Shown here piece after piece: positions 31,512-39,766 of a stretch of DNA of 64,000 bases. The first letter of the stretch is position 1, and each line of letters opens with the position of its first letter. The translations under genes and the position numbers were made by a program. The DNA is from Streptomyces tanashiensis (GTDB lineage Bacteria; Actinomycetota; Actinomycetes; Streptomycetales; Streptomycetaceae): assembly GCF_014648895.1 (NCBI RefSeq), contig NZ_BMRZ01000007.1:124001-188000 (forward strand), in the 5' to 3' direction. The notes under the pieces are model-generated. The model worked only from the letters and a program-made list of their open reading frames with translations, made no database searches and was not told the origin of the DNA.

Positions 31512-32294
31512 CTACGCACCGGCCGGGGGCTCGTACGGCAGCAGCTCGGGGCGCTTGGGGGCGCGGCCGTCGCCCGACGAGCGGCCGGTCAGGCGCCGTC
31601 CGATCCACGGCCCCAGGTGCTCCTTGGCGAAGCGGGCGTCCGCGATCCGGCGGCTCGCCCAGCCGGGCCGCACGGCCGGGGGCAGCGGTGTGCGCCAGTC
31701 CTCCTCGGGCGCGAGGCCGAGCGACTGCCACACGGCCTCGGCGACCCGCCGGTGCCCGTCCGCCGTCAGGTGGAGCCGGTCCACGTCCCAGAGCCGGGGG
31801 TCGCCGAGCGACGGCGCCCCGTACAGGTCGACGACCAGCGCGCCGTGTGCGGCGGCGAGCCCGTCGATGTGGGTGAACAGCTCCTCCATCCGCGGACGGA
31901 AGCGCTCCATGACCGGGCCGTTGCGGCCGGGGCTGCGCATGAGGACCAGCTGCCCGCAGGAGGGTGTGAGGCGTTCCACTGCCTCGGTGAGCAGGTCCCG
32001 CACCCGGACCATGTCGACCTTGGGGCGCAGGGTGTCGTTGAGCCCGCCGACCAGGGTCACCACATCGGCCTTCATGCCTGCGGCCAGGTCGACTTGCTCG
32101 TCGACGATCTGGCCGATGAGCTTGCCGCGCACGGCGAGGTTGGCGTAGCGGAAGCCGGGGGAGCGGGCGGCGAGACGGCCCGCGAGGACGTCGGCCCAGC
32201 CCCGGTAGGAACCGTCGGGCTTCTGGTCCGACATACCCTCGGTGAAGCTGTCCCCGACGGCGACGAGACTGTTGTACGTGGCATTGATCTCCAT
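31512..32294 (-). CDS. SGNH/GDSL-family hydrolase
   Basis: A 260-residue esterase/lipase-type hydrolase. Block I is VAVGDSFTEG (Ser16), block III VGGLND, and block V DVDRLHLTADGH supplies the Asp-His pair. No signal peptide is visible, so it is probably cytoplasmic. The C-terminal 60 residues are Arg/Pro-rich. A TATGAT box lies 9 nt before the ATG. It is divergent from an MDMPI-fold protein with a 16-bp palindrome between them. Substrate is unknown. Confidence 0.88.
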   Translation of the reverse strand: MEINATYNSLVAVGDSFTEGMSDQKPDGSYRGWADVLAGRLAARSPGFRYANLAVRGKLIGQIVDEQVDLAAGMKADVVTLVGGLNDTLRPKVDMVRVRDLLTEAVERLTPSCGQLVLMRSPGRNGPVMERFRPRMEELFTHIDGLAAAHGALVVDLYGAPSLGDPRLWDVDRLHLTADGHRRVAEAVWQSLGLAPEEDWRTPLPPAVRPGWASRRIADARFAKEHLGPWIGRRLTGRSSGDGRAPKRPELLPYEPPAGA

Positions 32295-32303
32295 GGCGGA
32301 GCG

Positions 32304-32309
32304 ATCATA
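32304..32309 (-). promoter_or_regulatory. -10 box of the SGNH hydrolase gene
   Basis: Minus-strand TATGAT, 9 nt before the ATG at 32294; it overlaps the palindrome at 32306-32321. Confidence 0.4.
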
Positions 32310-32321
32310 CCGTGCGGTATG
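32306..32321. promoter_or_regulatory. Operator-like palindrome CATACCG-TG-CGGTATG
   Basis: Perfect 7-bp arms with a 2-bp spacer, of the form bound by TetR-type repressors. It sits on the -10 box of the leftward gene and 38 bp before the rightward gene. No regulator gene is adjacent. Confidence 0.6.
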
Positions 32322-32358
32322 CGCGGGATGCCGTGGAGACCCCGGGAGGGAAGATCCG

Positions 32359-33549
32359 ATGAGCGACGCGCTCCTGAGCACGCTGGCCGAGGCGCTGGCG
32401 GAGCTGGTGACGGCGGTCGAGACCTCCGGCGACGAGGACCTCGATCCGGACACGGCGGTGAAGTGGCTGGAGAAGACCGGGCACACCCTGGGCGGACTCG
32501 GCGCCGCCGACCGCCGCGCCCTCGACGGCCTGTTCCGCGAGGCCGCGCTGCGGCAGCCGCCCGGCCCCTGGCGCGAGGAGCTCCTGAAGGTCTCCGCGGG
32601 CTTCGGGCTGACCGAGGGGCTGAACGGGGAGCCGACCGACGGGCTGAAGGCCGGGCTCACCGAGGGGCTGACCGGCGGGCTCGCCGAGCGGCTGAACAGC
32701 GGGCTCAGCGGCGAACTCGCCGAGCGGCTGAACAGTGGGCTCACCGCCGACCTCACCGAGGCCCCCCACCCGGCCACCTGCGACGCGGCCCTGGAGAGCG
32801 TCCGGCGCTTCGCCGAGACCGTCCGCGCGGCCGACCCCACGACCCCCGTCCCCACCTGCCCCGACTGGACCCTCGCGGACCTCACCCGGCACCTCGGCAC
32901 CGTGCACCGCTGGGCCGAACACCTCGTACGCACCCGCGCGAGGGCCCGGGTCCTCGCCCGTGACGTCCCGCTCGACCTGCCGGCCGACCCCGCCGCGTAC
33001 CCCGACTGGCTCACCGCCGGAGCCGAGCGTTTCGCCGCCACCGCGCGCGAGGCCGACCCGGACGCCCCGGTCTGGTCGCCCGGTGCCGACCCGCACGTCC
33101 GCCACTACCCCCGCCACGTCCTCTTCGAGACCCTGGTCCACCTCGCCGACGCCGAACTCGCCGTCGCCGGGACGGCGGGCCCCCTCGACCCCGGCACGGC
33201 GGCCGACGCCATCGACCACTTCCTCGGGAACGCGCCGTACATCCCCTGGATCGCCGAACCGCTCGCCCATCTCGACCGCGACGGCGCCGTCCTCCGCCTC
33301 GCCGCACGCGACACCGGCGCCGTCTGGACGGTCGCCCTCGGCGGGGGCGGCTTCACATGGAGCCGAGACAACCGAGACAGCCGGGGGATCGGGGCGCGCC
33401 GCGGCGCGGAGCCGACCGCCGGCGTCGCGGCGGACACCGGGGAGCTGCTGCTCCTGCTGCACCGCAGGTACCCGGCCGACGACCCGCGCTTCACGCACTC
33501 CGGCGACCGGGACCTGCTCGACGACTGGCTCGCCGCCACCGCGCTCTGA
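32359..33549 (+). CDS. MDMPI/DinB-fold protein with an N-terminal extension and repeat linker
   Basis: A 396-residue protein. The C-terminal 260 residues are a maleylpyruvate-isomerase/mycothiol-dependent enzyme fold (SVRRFAETVRAADPTTPVPTCPDWTLADLTRHLGTVHRWAEHL, later HVLFETLVHLADAELA), a thiol-S-transferase-like family of actinomycetes. An N-terminal domain of about 85 residues (LAEALAELVTAVETSGDEDLDPDTAVKWLEKTGHTLGGLG) is fused to it. Between them lies a repetitive linker (residues 88-132) built of GL-x-ERLNS units. GGAGG is 9 nt before the ATG. Substrate is unknown. Confidence 0.82.
   Translation: MSDALLSTLAEALAELVTAVETSGDEDLDPDTAVKWLEKTGHTLGGLGAADRRALDGLFREAALRQPPGPWREELLKVSAGFGLTEGLNGEPTDGLKAGLTEGLTGGLAERLNSGLSGELAERLNSGLTADLTEAPHPATCDAALESVRRFAETVRAADPTTPVPTCPDWTLADLTRHLGTVHRWAEHLVRTRARARVLARDVPLDLPADPAAYPDWLTAGAERFAATAREADPDAPVWSPGADPHVRHYPRHVLFETLVHLADAELAVAGTAGPLDPGTAADAIDHFLGNAPYIPWIAEPLAHLDRDGAVLRLAARDTGAVWTVALGGGGFTWSRDNRDSRGIGARRGAEPTAGVAADTGELLLLLHRRYPADDPRFTHSGDRDLLDDWLAATAL
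32626..32760 (+). repeat. In-frame 36-bp repeats coding the linker
   Basis: CTCGCCGAGCGGCTGAACAG occurs at 32680-32699 and 32716-32735, a 36-bp (12-residue) period, with degenerate GLTEGL units upstream. Recent in-frame expansion is likely. Confidence 0.8.
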
Positions 33550-33554
33550 CATGC

Positions 33555-33590
33555 CGGAGGGCCCCCGGGATTCCTCCCGGGGGCCCTCCG
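33555..33590. terminator. Bidirectional terminator
   Basis: Perfect 16-bp stem CGGAGGGCCCCCGGGA / TCCCGGGGGCCCTCCG with loop TTCC, between the convergent MDMPI-fold and CNNM genes. Confidence 0.85.
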
Positions 33591-33600
33591 CGTCAGGCCG

Positions 33601-34620
33601 TCACGGCGCCGCCGGGCGCCCCACCAGCTCGCGCAGCACGTCCTCCATCGCCACGAGGCCGGCCGGCTTGCCGTCCTCGTCGAGCACGGCCGCCAGATGG
33701 GTCCGGCTGCGGCGCATCGCGGTGAGGACGTCGTCCAGCGGGGTCACCGCCCGGACCCGGGCGATCGGCCGCAGCGCCGACACCGGGAACGGCAGATCGC
33801 GCGGGGTGGCGTCGAGGGCGTCCTTGACGTGCAGATAGCCCAGGATGCGCCGCTCGGTGTCGACCACCGGGAAGCGGGAGTACCCGGTCCGCGCCGACAG
33901 CGCCTCCAGCTCCTCCGGAGTGGTGCCGACCCGCGCGTACACGACCTTCTCCGCCGGCATCACGACGTCCCGGACCGGACGCCGGCCCAGCTCCAGGGCG
34001 TCGTGCAGCCGCTCGGCGGCCCGGTCGTCCAGGAGACCCGCGTCGCCGGCGTCGGTGACCATCCGGGCCAGCTCGTCGTCCGAGAAGGTCGCCGAGACCT
34101 CGTCCTTGACGTCCACCCGCAGGAGCTTGAGCAGGGTGTTGGCGAAGGCGTTGATCGTGAAGATCACCGGCCGCAGCGCCCGCGCGAGCGTCACCAGCGG
34201 CGGTCCGAGGAGCAGCGCGGAGCGCGTCGGCTCGGCGAGCGCGATGTTCTTCGGCACCATCTCGCCGAGCAGCATGTGCAGGTACGTCGCGACCGACAGC
34301 GCGATCACGAACGAGATCGGGTGCACCAGGCCGTGCGGGACACCGACCGCGTCGAAGACCGGTTCGAGCAGGTGGGCGATGGCCGGCTCGGCGACGATGC
34401 CGAGGACCAGGGTGCAGAGCGTGATGCCGAGCTGCGCCGCCGCGAGCATCGCGGAGACGTGCTCCAGGCCCCAGACGACGCTGCGCGCCCGCCGGTTCCC
34501 GGACTCGGCCAGGGGCTCGATCTGACTGCGGCGGACCGAGATCAGGGCGAACTCGGCGCCGACGAAGAAGGCGTTGACGACCAGCGTGAGCAGACCGATC
34601 AACAGCTGGATCGCGATCAT
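33601..34620 (-). CDS. CNNM/CBS-domain membrane protein (hemolysin family), second of a pair
   Basis: A 339-residue protein. The N-terminal CNNM (DUF21) transmembrane domain runs from LLIGLLTLVVNAFFVGAEFALISVRRSQIE through LGITLCTLVLGIVAEPAIA to LHMLLGEMVPKNIAL, followed by two CBS domains (TGYSRFPVVDTERRILGYLHVKD, then HLAAVLDEDGKPAGLVAMEDVL). The CorC/HlyC C-terminal domain is missing, so it is shorter than its upstream partner. It overlaps that partner by 4 nt. Members are linked to magnesium or cobalt homeostasis. The two may form a heteromer. Confidence 0.88.
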   Translation of the reverse strand: MIAIQLLIGLLTLVVNAFFVGAEFALISVRRSQIEPLAESGNRRARSVVWGLEHVSAMLAAAQLGITLCTLVLGIVAEPAIAHLLEPVFDAVGVPHGLVHPISFVIALSVATYLHMLLGEMVPKNIALAEPTRSALLLGPPLVTLARALRPVIFTINAFANTLLKLLRVDVKDEVSATFSDDELARMVTDAGDAGLLDDRAAERLHDALELGRRPVRDVVMPAEKVVYARVGTTPEELEALSARTGYSRFPVVDTERRILGYLHVKDALDATPRDLPFPVSALRPIARVRAVTPLDDVLTAMRRSRTHLAAVLDEDGKPAGLVAMEDVLRELVGRPAAP

Positions 34621-35957
34621 CGGCCGGCCTCCCCGGACTCGTCCTGAGTGTCGTGCGCGGGCGCGTGCAGCAGCACGCGCGCCGCGCGCCGGCCCTGGGC
34701 GTCGACGACGTCGAGCCGCCAGCCGGCCAGCTCCACGCTGTCGCCGGCGGCGGGGATGCGGCCGAGCTCATGGGCGACGACACCCGCGAGCGTCTCGTAC
34801 GGGCCGTCCGGCACGCGCAGGCCGATCGCGGCCAGCTGGTCCGTACGGGCGGCGCCGTCGGCGGACCACAGCTCGCGCCCGTCCGCGTCCTCGCCCGCCC
34901 GGGCCAGGTCGGCCGTCTCGTGCGGGTCGTGCTCGTCGCGTACCTCGCCGACGACCTCCTCGACGATGTCCTCCAGGGTGACGACCCCGGCCGTGCCGCC
35001 GTACTCGTCGATGACCACGGCCATCGTCTGCCTGCCCGACAGGCGGTCGAGCAGCCGGTCCACGGTGAGCGTCTCGGGGACGAGCAGCGGCTCGCGCAGC
35101 ATCTCGCCGATCCGGCGGCGGGGCCGATCCTCGGCCGGTATCGCGAGCACGTCCTTGATGTGGGCGATGCCGACGACCGCGTCGAGGCTGCCCCGGTAGA
35201 CGGGGAAGCGGGACAGGCCGGTCGCGCGGGTCGCGTTGGCGACGTCCTCGGCGGTGGCCTGCACCTCCAGGGCGGTGACCTGTACGCGGGGCGTCATCAC
35301 GTTCTCCGCGGTGAGCTCCGCCAGGTTGAGGGTACGGACGAACAGCTCGGCCGTGTCCGCCTCCAGGGCGCCCTCCTTCGCGGAGTGCCGGGCGAGCGCG
35401 ACCAGCTCCTGCGGGGAGCGTGCCGAGGCCAGCTCCTCGGTCGGCTCCATGCCGAGGCGGCGCAGGATCCGGTTCGCCGTGTTGTTGAGGTGGCTGATCA
35501 GCGGCTTGAAGGCGGCCGTGAACACGCGCTGCGGGGTGGCCACCGCCTTCGCGACGGCGAGCGGCGAGGAGATCGCCCAGTTCTTGGGGACCAGCTCGCC
35601 GACGACCATCAGGACGACGGTCGACAGGGCGGTGCCCAGGACGAGGGCGACCGAGGAGGCCACCGAGGAGGAGAGGCCGATCGACTCCAGGGGGCCGCTG
35701 ATCAGCGCGGCGATCGAGGGCTCGGAGAGCATGCCGACGACCAGGTTGGTCACGGTGATGCCGAGCTGGGCGCCGGAGAGCTGGAAGGTGAGCGAGCGGA
35801 CGGCCTTCAGCGCGCTCGCCGCGCCGCGCTCGCCGCGCTCCACGGCCGCCTCGAGCTCGCCGCGCTCGACCGTGGTCAGCGAGAACTCGGCCGCCACGAA
35901 CGCGCCGCACGCGAGCGAGAGCAGGAGCGCGACCACGAGCAGAAGCACTTCGGTCAT
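34617..35957 (-). CDS. CNNM/CBS/CorC-domain membrane protein (hemolysin family)
   Basis: A 446-residue protein with the full family architecture. CNNM membrane domain: LLLSLACGAFVAAEFSLTTVERGELE, LSGAQLGITVTNLVVGMLSEPSIA, LMVVGELVPKNWAI. CBS pair: TGLSRFPVYRGSLDAVVGIAHIKD and MAVVIDEYGGTAGVVTLEDIVEEVVGE. A C-terminal transporter-associated (CorC_HlyC) domain ends at LDVVDAQGRRAARVLLHAP. It is likely involved in divalent-cation export or sensing. It is the first gene of a two-gene operon with an ATGA overlap. Confidence 0.9.
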   Translation of the reverse strand: MTEVLLLVVALLLSLACGAFVAAEFSLTTVERGELEAAVERGERGAASALKAVRSLTFQLSGAQLGITVTNLVVGMLSEPSIAALISGPLESIGLSSSVASSVALVLGTALSTVVLMVVGELVPKNWAISSPLAVAKAVATPQRVFTAAFKPLISHLNNTANRILRRLGMEPTEELASARSPQELVALARHSAKEGALEADTAELFVRTLNLAELTAENVMTPRVQVTALEVQATAEDVANATRATGLSRFPVYRGSLDAVVGIAHIKDVLAIPAEDRPRRRIGEMLREPLLVPETLTVDRLLDRLSGRQTMAVVIDEYGGTAGVVTLEDIVEEVVGEVRDEHDPHETADLARAGEDADGRELWSADGAARTDQLAAIGLRVPDGPYETLAGVVAHELGRIPAAGDSVELAGWRLDVVDAQGRRAARVLLHAPAHDTQDESGEAGR

Positions 35958-36122
35958 CGGTTCACCTCCGTCCCATGATCAGTCAGCGGGAGAGGGATCG
36001 CTCGATGTCGATGGTCGGAACCAGTGCTACTGGGAGGCTCGCCCATGGGCGGACGCTCACACCTTTCGGTCGTCGGGAGGAGACACCATGGTAAAGGATC
36101 GGCAAAGCGGGTGGTGATCGCC

Positions 36123-36140
36123 CCCCGCGGTCACGCGGGG
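36123..36140 (-). terminator. Short stem-loop at the end of the GNAT gene
   Basis: CCCCGCG-GTCA-CGCGGGG with the stop codon in the loop. No T-run; a weak terminator at best. The rest of 35958-36130 holds only promoter-like DNA. Confidence 0.35.
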
Positions 36141-36559
36141 AACGGCTTCACCCACCGGCGCCACTTCTCCTGCCGCTCGTACCCCGCGGCACCCCACGCC
36201 GCGTGCGCCGTCTCGTTCGCCACCAGGACCATGGCGTCCGCCCGGCGCCCGCCGAGCGCGGCGAAACGGTCCTCCGCCGCGCGCAGGAGCGCGGTCGAGA
36301 TGCCCTGCCGGCGGTGCGAGGGCAGCACCGCGAGCCGGTAGAGCGAGGCCCGCCAGCCGTCCCAGCCCGCGATCACGGACCCCACGATCCGCCCGTCGGG
36401 CAGGGTGGCCAGGAGCAGCGCCTCGGGATCGCGCTCCAGGAGGCGGGTCACCCCGCCCAGGTCGTCCGAGATGGACGTGCCCTCGGCGGACTCCCGCCAG
36501 AAGGCCAGGACGGCCTCCGCCTCGTCGGTCACGGCGGCGCGAATCTTCACATCGATCAT
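36131..36559 (-). CDS. GNAT-family N-acetyltransferase
   Basis: A 142-residue single-domain acetyltransferase. Motif A, the acetyl-CoA loop, is LYRLAVLPSHRRQGISTALLRAAEDRF, followed by AMVLVANETAHAAWGAAGYERQEKWRRWVKPF. The N-terminus VKIRAAVTDEAEAVLAFWRESAE is typical. Acceptor substrate is unknown. It is a single gene between the methyltransferase gene and the CNNM operon. Confidence 0.9.
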   Translation of the reverse strand: MIDVKIRAAVTDEAEAVLAFWRESAEGTSISDDLGGVTRLLERDPEALLLATLPDGRIVGSVIAGWDGWRASLYRLAVLPSHRRQGISTALLRAAEDRFAALGGRRADAMVLVANETAHAAWGAAGYERQEKWRRWVKPFPA

Positions 36560-36599
36560 GGCCCGATCCCATCACGCGGCCCGGCCGCGCTGCCAGGAT

Positions 36600-37262
36600 T
36601 TACCGCCGGGCCGTGCCCAGGACACAGGGGGAGGACGGCAGCCGGGGACCCTGCTCCGGAACGTCGAAGGAGCGGTACGAGACGAGGTCGAAACCCGCCG
36701 CCCCGATCGCCGCGAGCGGGGCCCGGGAGGTGTGACAGCCGCCGAACAGCAGCGGCCAGACCGTGCGGTCGAGGCCCCGCTGCACCCGGGCGAGCCCCGG
36801 CGTGTCCGCCGCCCCGTGCTCGAAGAACCGCAGCTCGCCGCCGGGACGCAGGACCCGCCGCAGCTCGGCGAGGACCGCCGGCACGTCCCGTACGGTGCAC
36901 AGCACCAGCGAGGCCACCGCCGCGTCGAACGAACCGTCCGGCCCCGGCAGCGCCTCGGCCGTGCCCGGCACCACGGTCACCGGGACGGCGGCCCGGCGCG
37001 CGGCCTCCTCGGCGAGCCGGCGCAGATGGGGCTCCGGTTCGACGGCGACGACCTCCGTGACCCCGGACGGATAGTGCGCGAAGTTCAGACCGTTCCCCGC
37101 GCCGATCTCGACGACCCGGCCGGCGAGCCCGGCGAGCAGCTCCGTCCGCAGGGCGCCGAGCCCGCCCCGCGCGTCGGCGGAGGCGCTGAACCGGGCGTAG
37201 AAGCGGGCGAACAGCGGATGGTGCACGCGAGGAGCCGGGGCCGCCGGGCGGTTCGGAGCCAT
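36600..37262 (-). CDS. Class I SAM-dependent methyltransferase
   Basis: A 220-residue methyltransferase. Motif I is VVEIGAGNGLNFAHYP, followed by VVAVEPEPHLRRLAEE, FDAAVASLVLCTVRDV and LRRVLRPGGELRFFEHG. The C-terminal WPLLFGGCHTSR resembles the METTL7-like/UbiE-related group acting on small thiols or lipids. It follows the VOC gene by 12 nt on the same strand and is probably cotranscribed with it. Substrate is unknown. Confidence 0.88.
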   Translation of the reverse strand: MAPNRPAAPAPRVHHPLFARFYARFSASADARGGLGALRTELLAGLAGRVVEIGAGNGLNFAHYPSGVTEVVAVEPEPHLRRLAEEAARRAAVPVTVVPGTAEALPGPDGSFDAAVASLVLCTVRDVPAVLAELRRVLRPGGELRFFEHGAADTPGLARVQRGLDRTVWPLLFGGCHTSRAPLAAIGAAGFDLVSYRSFDVPEQGPRLPSSPCVLGTARR

Positions 37263-37274
37263 CGGAGCCGCCCC

Positions 37275-37619
37275 TCAGCCCGTCACGAAGCAGAACTCGT
37301 TGCCCTCCGGGTCCCGCATGACCTGGAAGGAGCCCTGCTCGTCCGTGACGAGCCCCCCGACCGTGACCGCCCCCATCGCCAGCGCCTCCTCGGCCGCCCG
37401 TGCCGGGTCCGGCACCTCCAGATCGAGGTGGACCCGGTTCTTCACGGCCTTGCCCTCCGGCACCCGCTGGAAGGCGATCCGTACGAACTCCGGCGGATCC
37501 ACGTACGACCAGTCGGGGCTCCGGTCGACGGACTCGCCGCCGAGGAGCCCGGCCCAGAAGCGGACGAGCGCCGCCGGGGCGGCGCAGTCGAAGACGATCT
37601 CCTGAACGTGTGCGCGCAT
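37275..37619 (-). CDS. VOC-family (glyoxalase-like) protein
   Basis: A 114-residue vicinal-oxygen-chelate fold protein: VQEIVFDCAAPAALVRFWAGLLGG, NRVHLDLEVPD and QVMRDPEGNEFCFV, the paired beta-alpha-beta-beta-beta modules that bind a metal or ligand. It has its own leaderless-type promoter inside the 3' end of bioD and starts a two-gene unit with the methyltransferase. Function is unknown; related proteins are dioxygenases, resistance proteins or ligand binders. Confidence 0.88.
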   Translation of the reverse strand: MRAHVQEIVFDCAAPAALVRFWAGLLGGESVDRSPDWSYVDPPEFVRIAFQRVPEGKAVKNRVHLDLEVPDPARAAEEALAMGAVTVGGLVTDEQGSFQVMRDPEGNEFCFVTG

Positions 37620-37623
37620 ACGG

Positions 37624-38355
37624 TCAGCCTACGGAGACCGGTGGCGCCTGCGCCCCCGCGAACGCCTCCGCGTCCCAGGCGCCGCCGAGCGCCGGCGCCA
37701 GCCAGTCGCCCGCCGCCGCCCGGAACTCGGCCGGGTCGAGCGCCCCCGAACCCTCCGGCACGGCCCCGAGCAGCGGAGCGCCCGCCGACTCCGGCAGGTC
37801 CGCGAGGTTGCAGCGCGCCGCCAGGTCCGGCTCGGCCGGCCAGCTGCCGACGACCACGCCGAGCTGCTCGATCCCGCGCGCCCGCAGGGCCTCGGCGGTC
37901 AGGGTCGTCGAATTGAGCGTCCCCAGACCGGCCGGGACCACCACCAGGACCGGCGCGCCGAGCAGCGCGGCCACGTCGGCGAGCGTGCCGCCCTCCTCGT
38001 CGAAGCGGACGAGCAGCCCGCCCGCCCCCTCCACGAGGACCAGGTCGTGGTCGGCGGCCAGCTTCCGGGCGGCCTCGGCGACCTCCCGGGGCCCGACCGG
38101 GGCGAGCCCGGCCCGCCGGGCGGCCGTGCCGGGGGCCAGCGGCTCCGGGAAGCGGCCCAGCTCGGCGGAGGCCGCGGCGCCCGAGAGCCGTACGACCTCG
38201 TCCGCGTCGCCCCGCTCGTCGGGCCCGACACCCGTCTGCGCGGGCTTCAGGACGGCGACGGACCGCCCGGCGGCCGTGGCGACGGCGGCGACGGCCGCGG
38301 TGACGACGGTCTTGCCGATCTCGGTGCCGGTACCGCTGACGACGATGACGGTCAT
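37624..38355 (-). CDS. bioD: Dethiobiotin synthase
   Basis: A 243-residue ATP-dependent enzyme that closes the ureido ring of biotin from 7,8-diaminopelargonate and CO2. The P-loop VVSGTGTEIGKT, substrate lysine KPAQTG, and VLVEGAGGLLVRF are all intact. ATG 38355 is used. It is the last gene of the bioB-bioA-bioD set, 130 bp after bioA. That gap is Gly/Arg-codon-like, GC-rich DNA without a gene. Confidence 0.95.
   Translation of the reverse strand: MTVIVVSGTGTEIGKTVVTAAVAAVATAAGRSVAVLKPAQTGVGPDERGDADEVVRLSGAAASAELGRFPEPLAPGTAARRAGLAPVGPREVAEAARKLAADHDLVLVEGAGGLLVRFDEEGGTLADVAALLGAPVLVVVPAGLGTLNSTTLTAEALRARGIEQLGVVVGSWPAEPDLAARCNLADLPESAGAPLLGAVPEGSGALDPAEFRAAAGDWLAPALGGAWDAEAFAGAQAPPVSVG
37626..37631 (-). 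promoter_or_regulatory. -10 box for leaderless VOC mRNA
   Basis: Minus-strand TAGGCT, 6 nt, ATG 37619. The box overlaps the bioD stop codon, so the VOC gene is promoted independently of the biotin operon. Confidence 0.5.
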
Positions 38356-38485
38356 GAGGAGTCCTCTCTTGCTGTGATGTACGAGGCGAGGAAGGAGGTG
38401 TGCGGGGGGCGGTGCGCGAGGAGAGGAGGACGGGACCGGGGCCACCGGGCGGCGAAGCCCGCAGGGCGCACGGTCCCGCCCGGGA

Positions 38486-39766
38486 TCAGCCCGCGGCCGC
38501 GGCCGCCCGCACCGCCGCGCAGATGCGGGCCAGGTCCTCGTCGCCCGTCACGTACGGCGGCATCGTGTAGATCAGGTCCCGGAACGGGCGCAGCCACACG
38601 CCCTCCCGGACCGCCGCGCGCGTCGCCGCCGCCATGTCGACCTCGTGGTCGAGCTGGACGACGCCGATCGCGCCGAGCACCCGCACCTCGCGGACGCCCG
38701 GGAGCTCGGCCGCCGGGGCGAGCCCGTCCCGCAGGCCCGCCTCGATCCGCTTGACCTCGACCTGCCAGTCCTGGGAGAGCAGCAGGTCGATGGAGGCGAG
38801 GGCGACCGCCGACGCCAGCGGGTTCCCCATGAAGGTCGGCCCGTGCGCCAGGACCGGGACCTCGCCCCGCGAGATCCCGTCGGCGACGCGACGCGTGCAG
38901 AGCGTCGCCGCCATCGACAGATAGCCGCCGGTCAGCGCCTTGCCCACGCACATCACATCCGGGGAGACCCCGGCCTGGTCGGCGGCGAACAGCGCGCCCG
39001 TCCGCCCGAACCCGGTCGCGATCTCGTCGAAGACGAGCAGCACGTCGTGCGCGTCGCAGGCCTCGCGCAGCACCCGCAGATACGCCGGGTCGTGGAAGCG
39101 CATGCCCCCCGCGCCCTGCACGACCGGCTCCACGACCACCGCGGCGAGCTCGTGCGCGTGCTCGGCGATCCGGGTCCGCAGCTGCTCCGCGTACGACTCC
39201 TCGTACGCGGCCGGCGGGGCGTCCACGAACACCTGCCGCTGGAGCACGCCCGTCCACAGCTCGTGCATCCCGCCCTGCGGGTCGCACACGGACATCGGCT
39301 GCCAGGTGTCCCCGTGGTAGCCGCCGCGCCAGGTGAGGAGCCGCTGCTTCTCGGGACGGCCCAGGGAACGCCAGTACTGCAGGCACATCTTGGCCGCCAC
39401 CTCGACCGAGACGGAGCCCGAGTCGCTGAGGAAGACGTGCCGCAGCGGCTCCGGGGTGATCTCCACGAGCCGGGCGGCGAGCCGGACGGCCGGCTCGTGG
39501 GTGAGCCCGCCGAACATGACGTGGCTCATCTTCTCCAGCTGGCCGCGCACCGCCTCGTTGAGCACGGGGTGGTTGTAGCCGTGGATCGCCGACCACCACG
39601 AGGACATGCCGTCGACCAACTCGTCCCGGCCCTCGGCGGCTTCGGCGAGCTTGAGGCGCACGCCGGACGCGGACGCGACGACCAGCGGCTCGGCACGGCC
39701 CGGCATGGGGCCGTACGGATGCCAGACGTGCGCCCGGTCCAGGGCGAGGAGTTCGTCGTCACGCAT
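38486..39766 (-). CDS. bioA: Adenosylmethionine-8-amino-7-oxononanoate aminotransferase
   Basis: A 426-residue class-III PLP aminotransferase that makes 7,8-diaminopelargonate using SAM as amino donor. It has HVWHPYGPMPG, DGMSSWWSAIHGYNHP, SDSGSVSVEVAAKMCLQYW, FDEIATGFGRTG and the PLP lysine in CVGKALTGGYLSMAATLC. It overlaps the bioB stop by 8 nt, a coupled operon. Confidence 0.95.
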   Translation of the reverse strand: MRDDELLALDRAHVWHPYGPMPGRAEPLVVASASGVRLKLAEAAEGRDELVDGMSSWWSAIHGYNHPVLNEAVRGQLEKMSHVMFGGLTHEPAVRLAARLVEITPEPLRHVFLSDSGSVSVEVAAKMCLQYWRSLGRPEKQRLLTWRGGYHGDTWQPMSVCDPQGGMHELWTGVLQRQVFVDAPPAAYEESYAEQLRTRIAEHAHELAAVVVEPVVQGAGGMRFHDPAYLRVLREACDAHDVLLVFDEIATGFGRTGALFAADQAGVSPDVMCVGKALTGGYLSMAATLCTRRVADGISRGEVPVLAHGPTFMGNPLASAVALASIDLLLSQDWQVEVKRIEAGLRDGLAPAAELPGVREVRVLGAIGVVQLDHEVDMAAATRAAVREGVWLRPFRDLIYTMPPYVTGDEDLARICAAVRAAAAAG

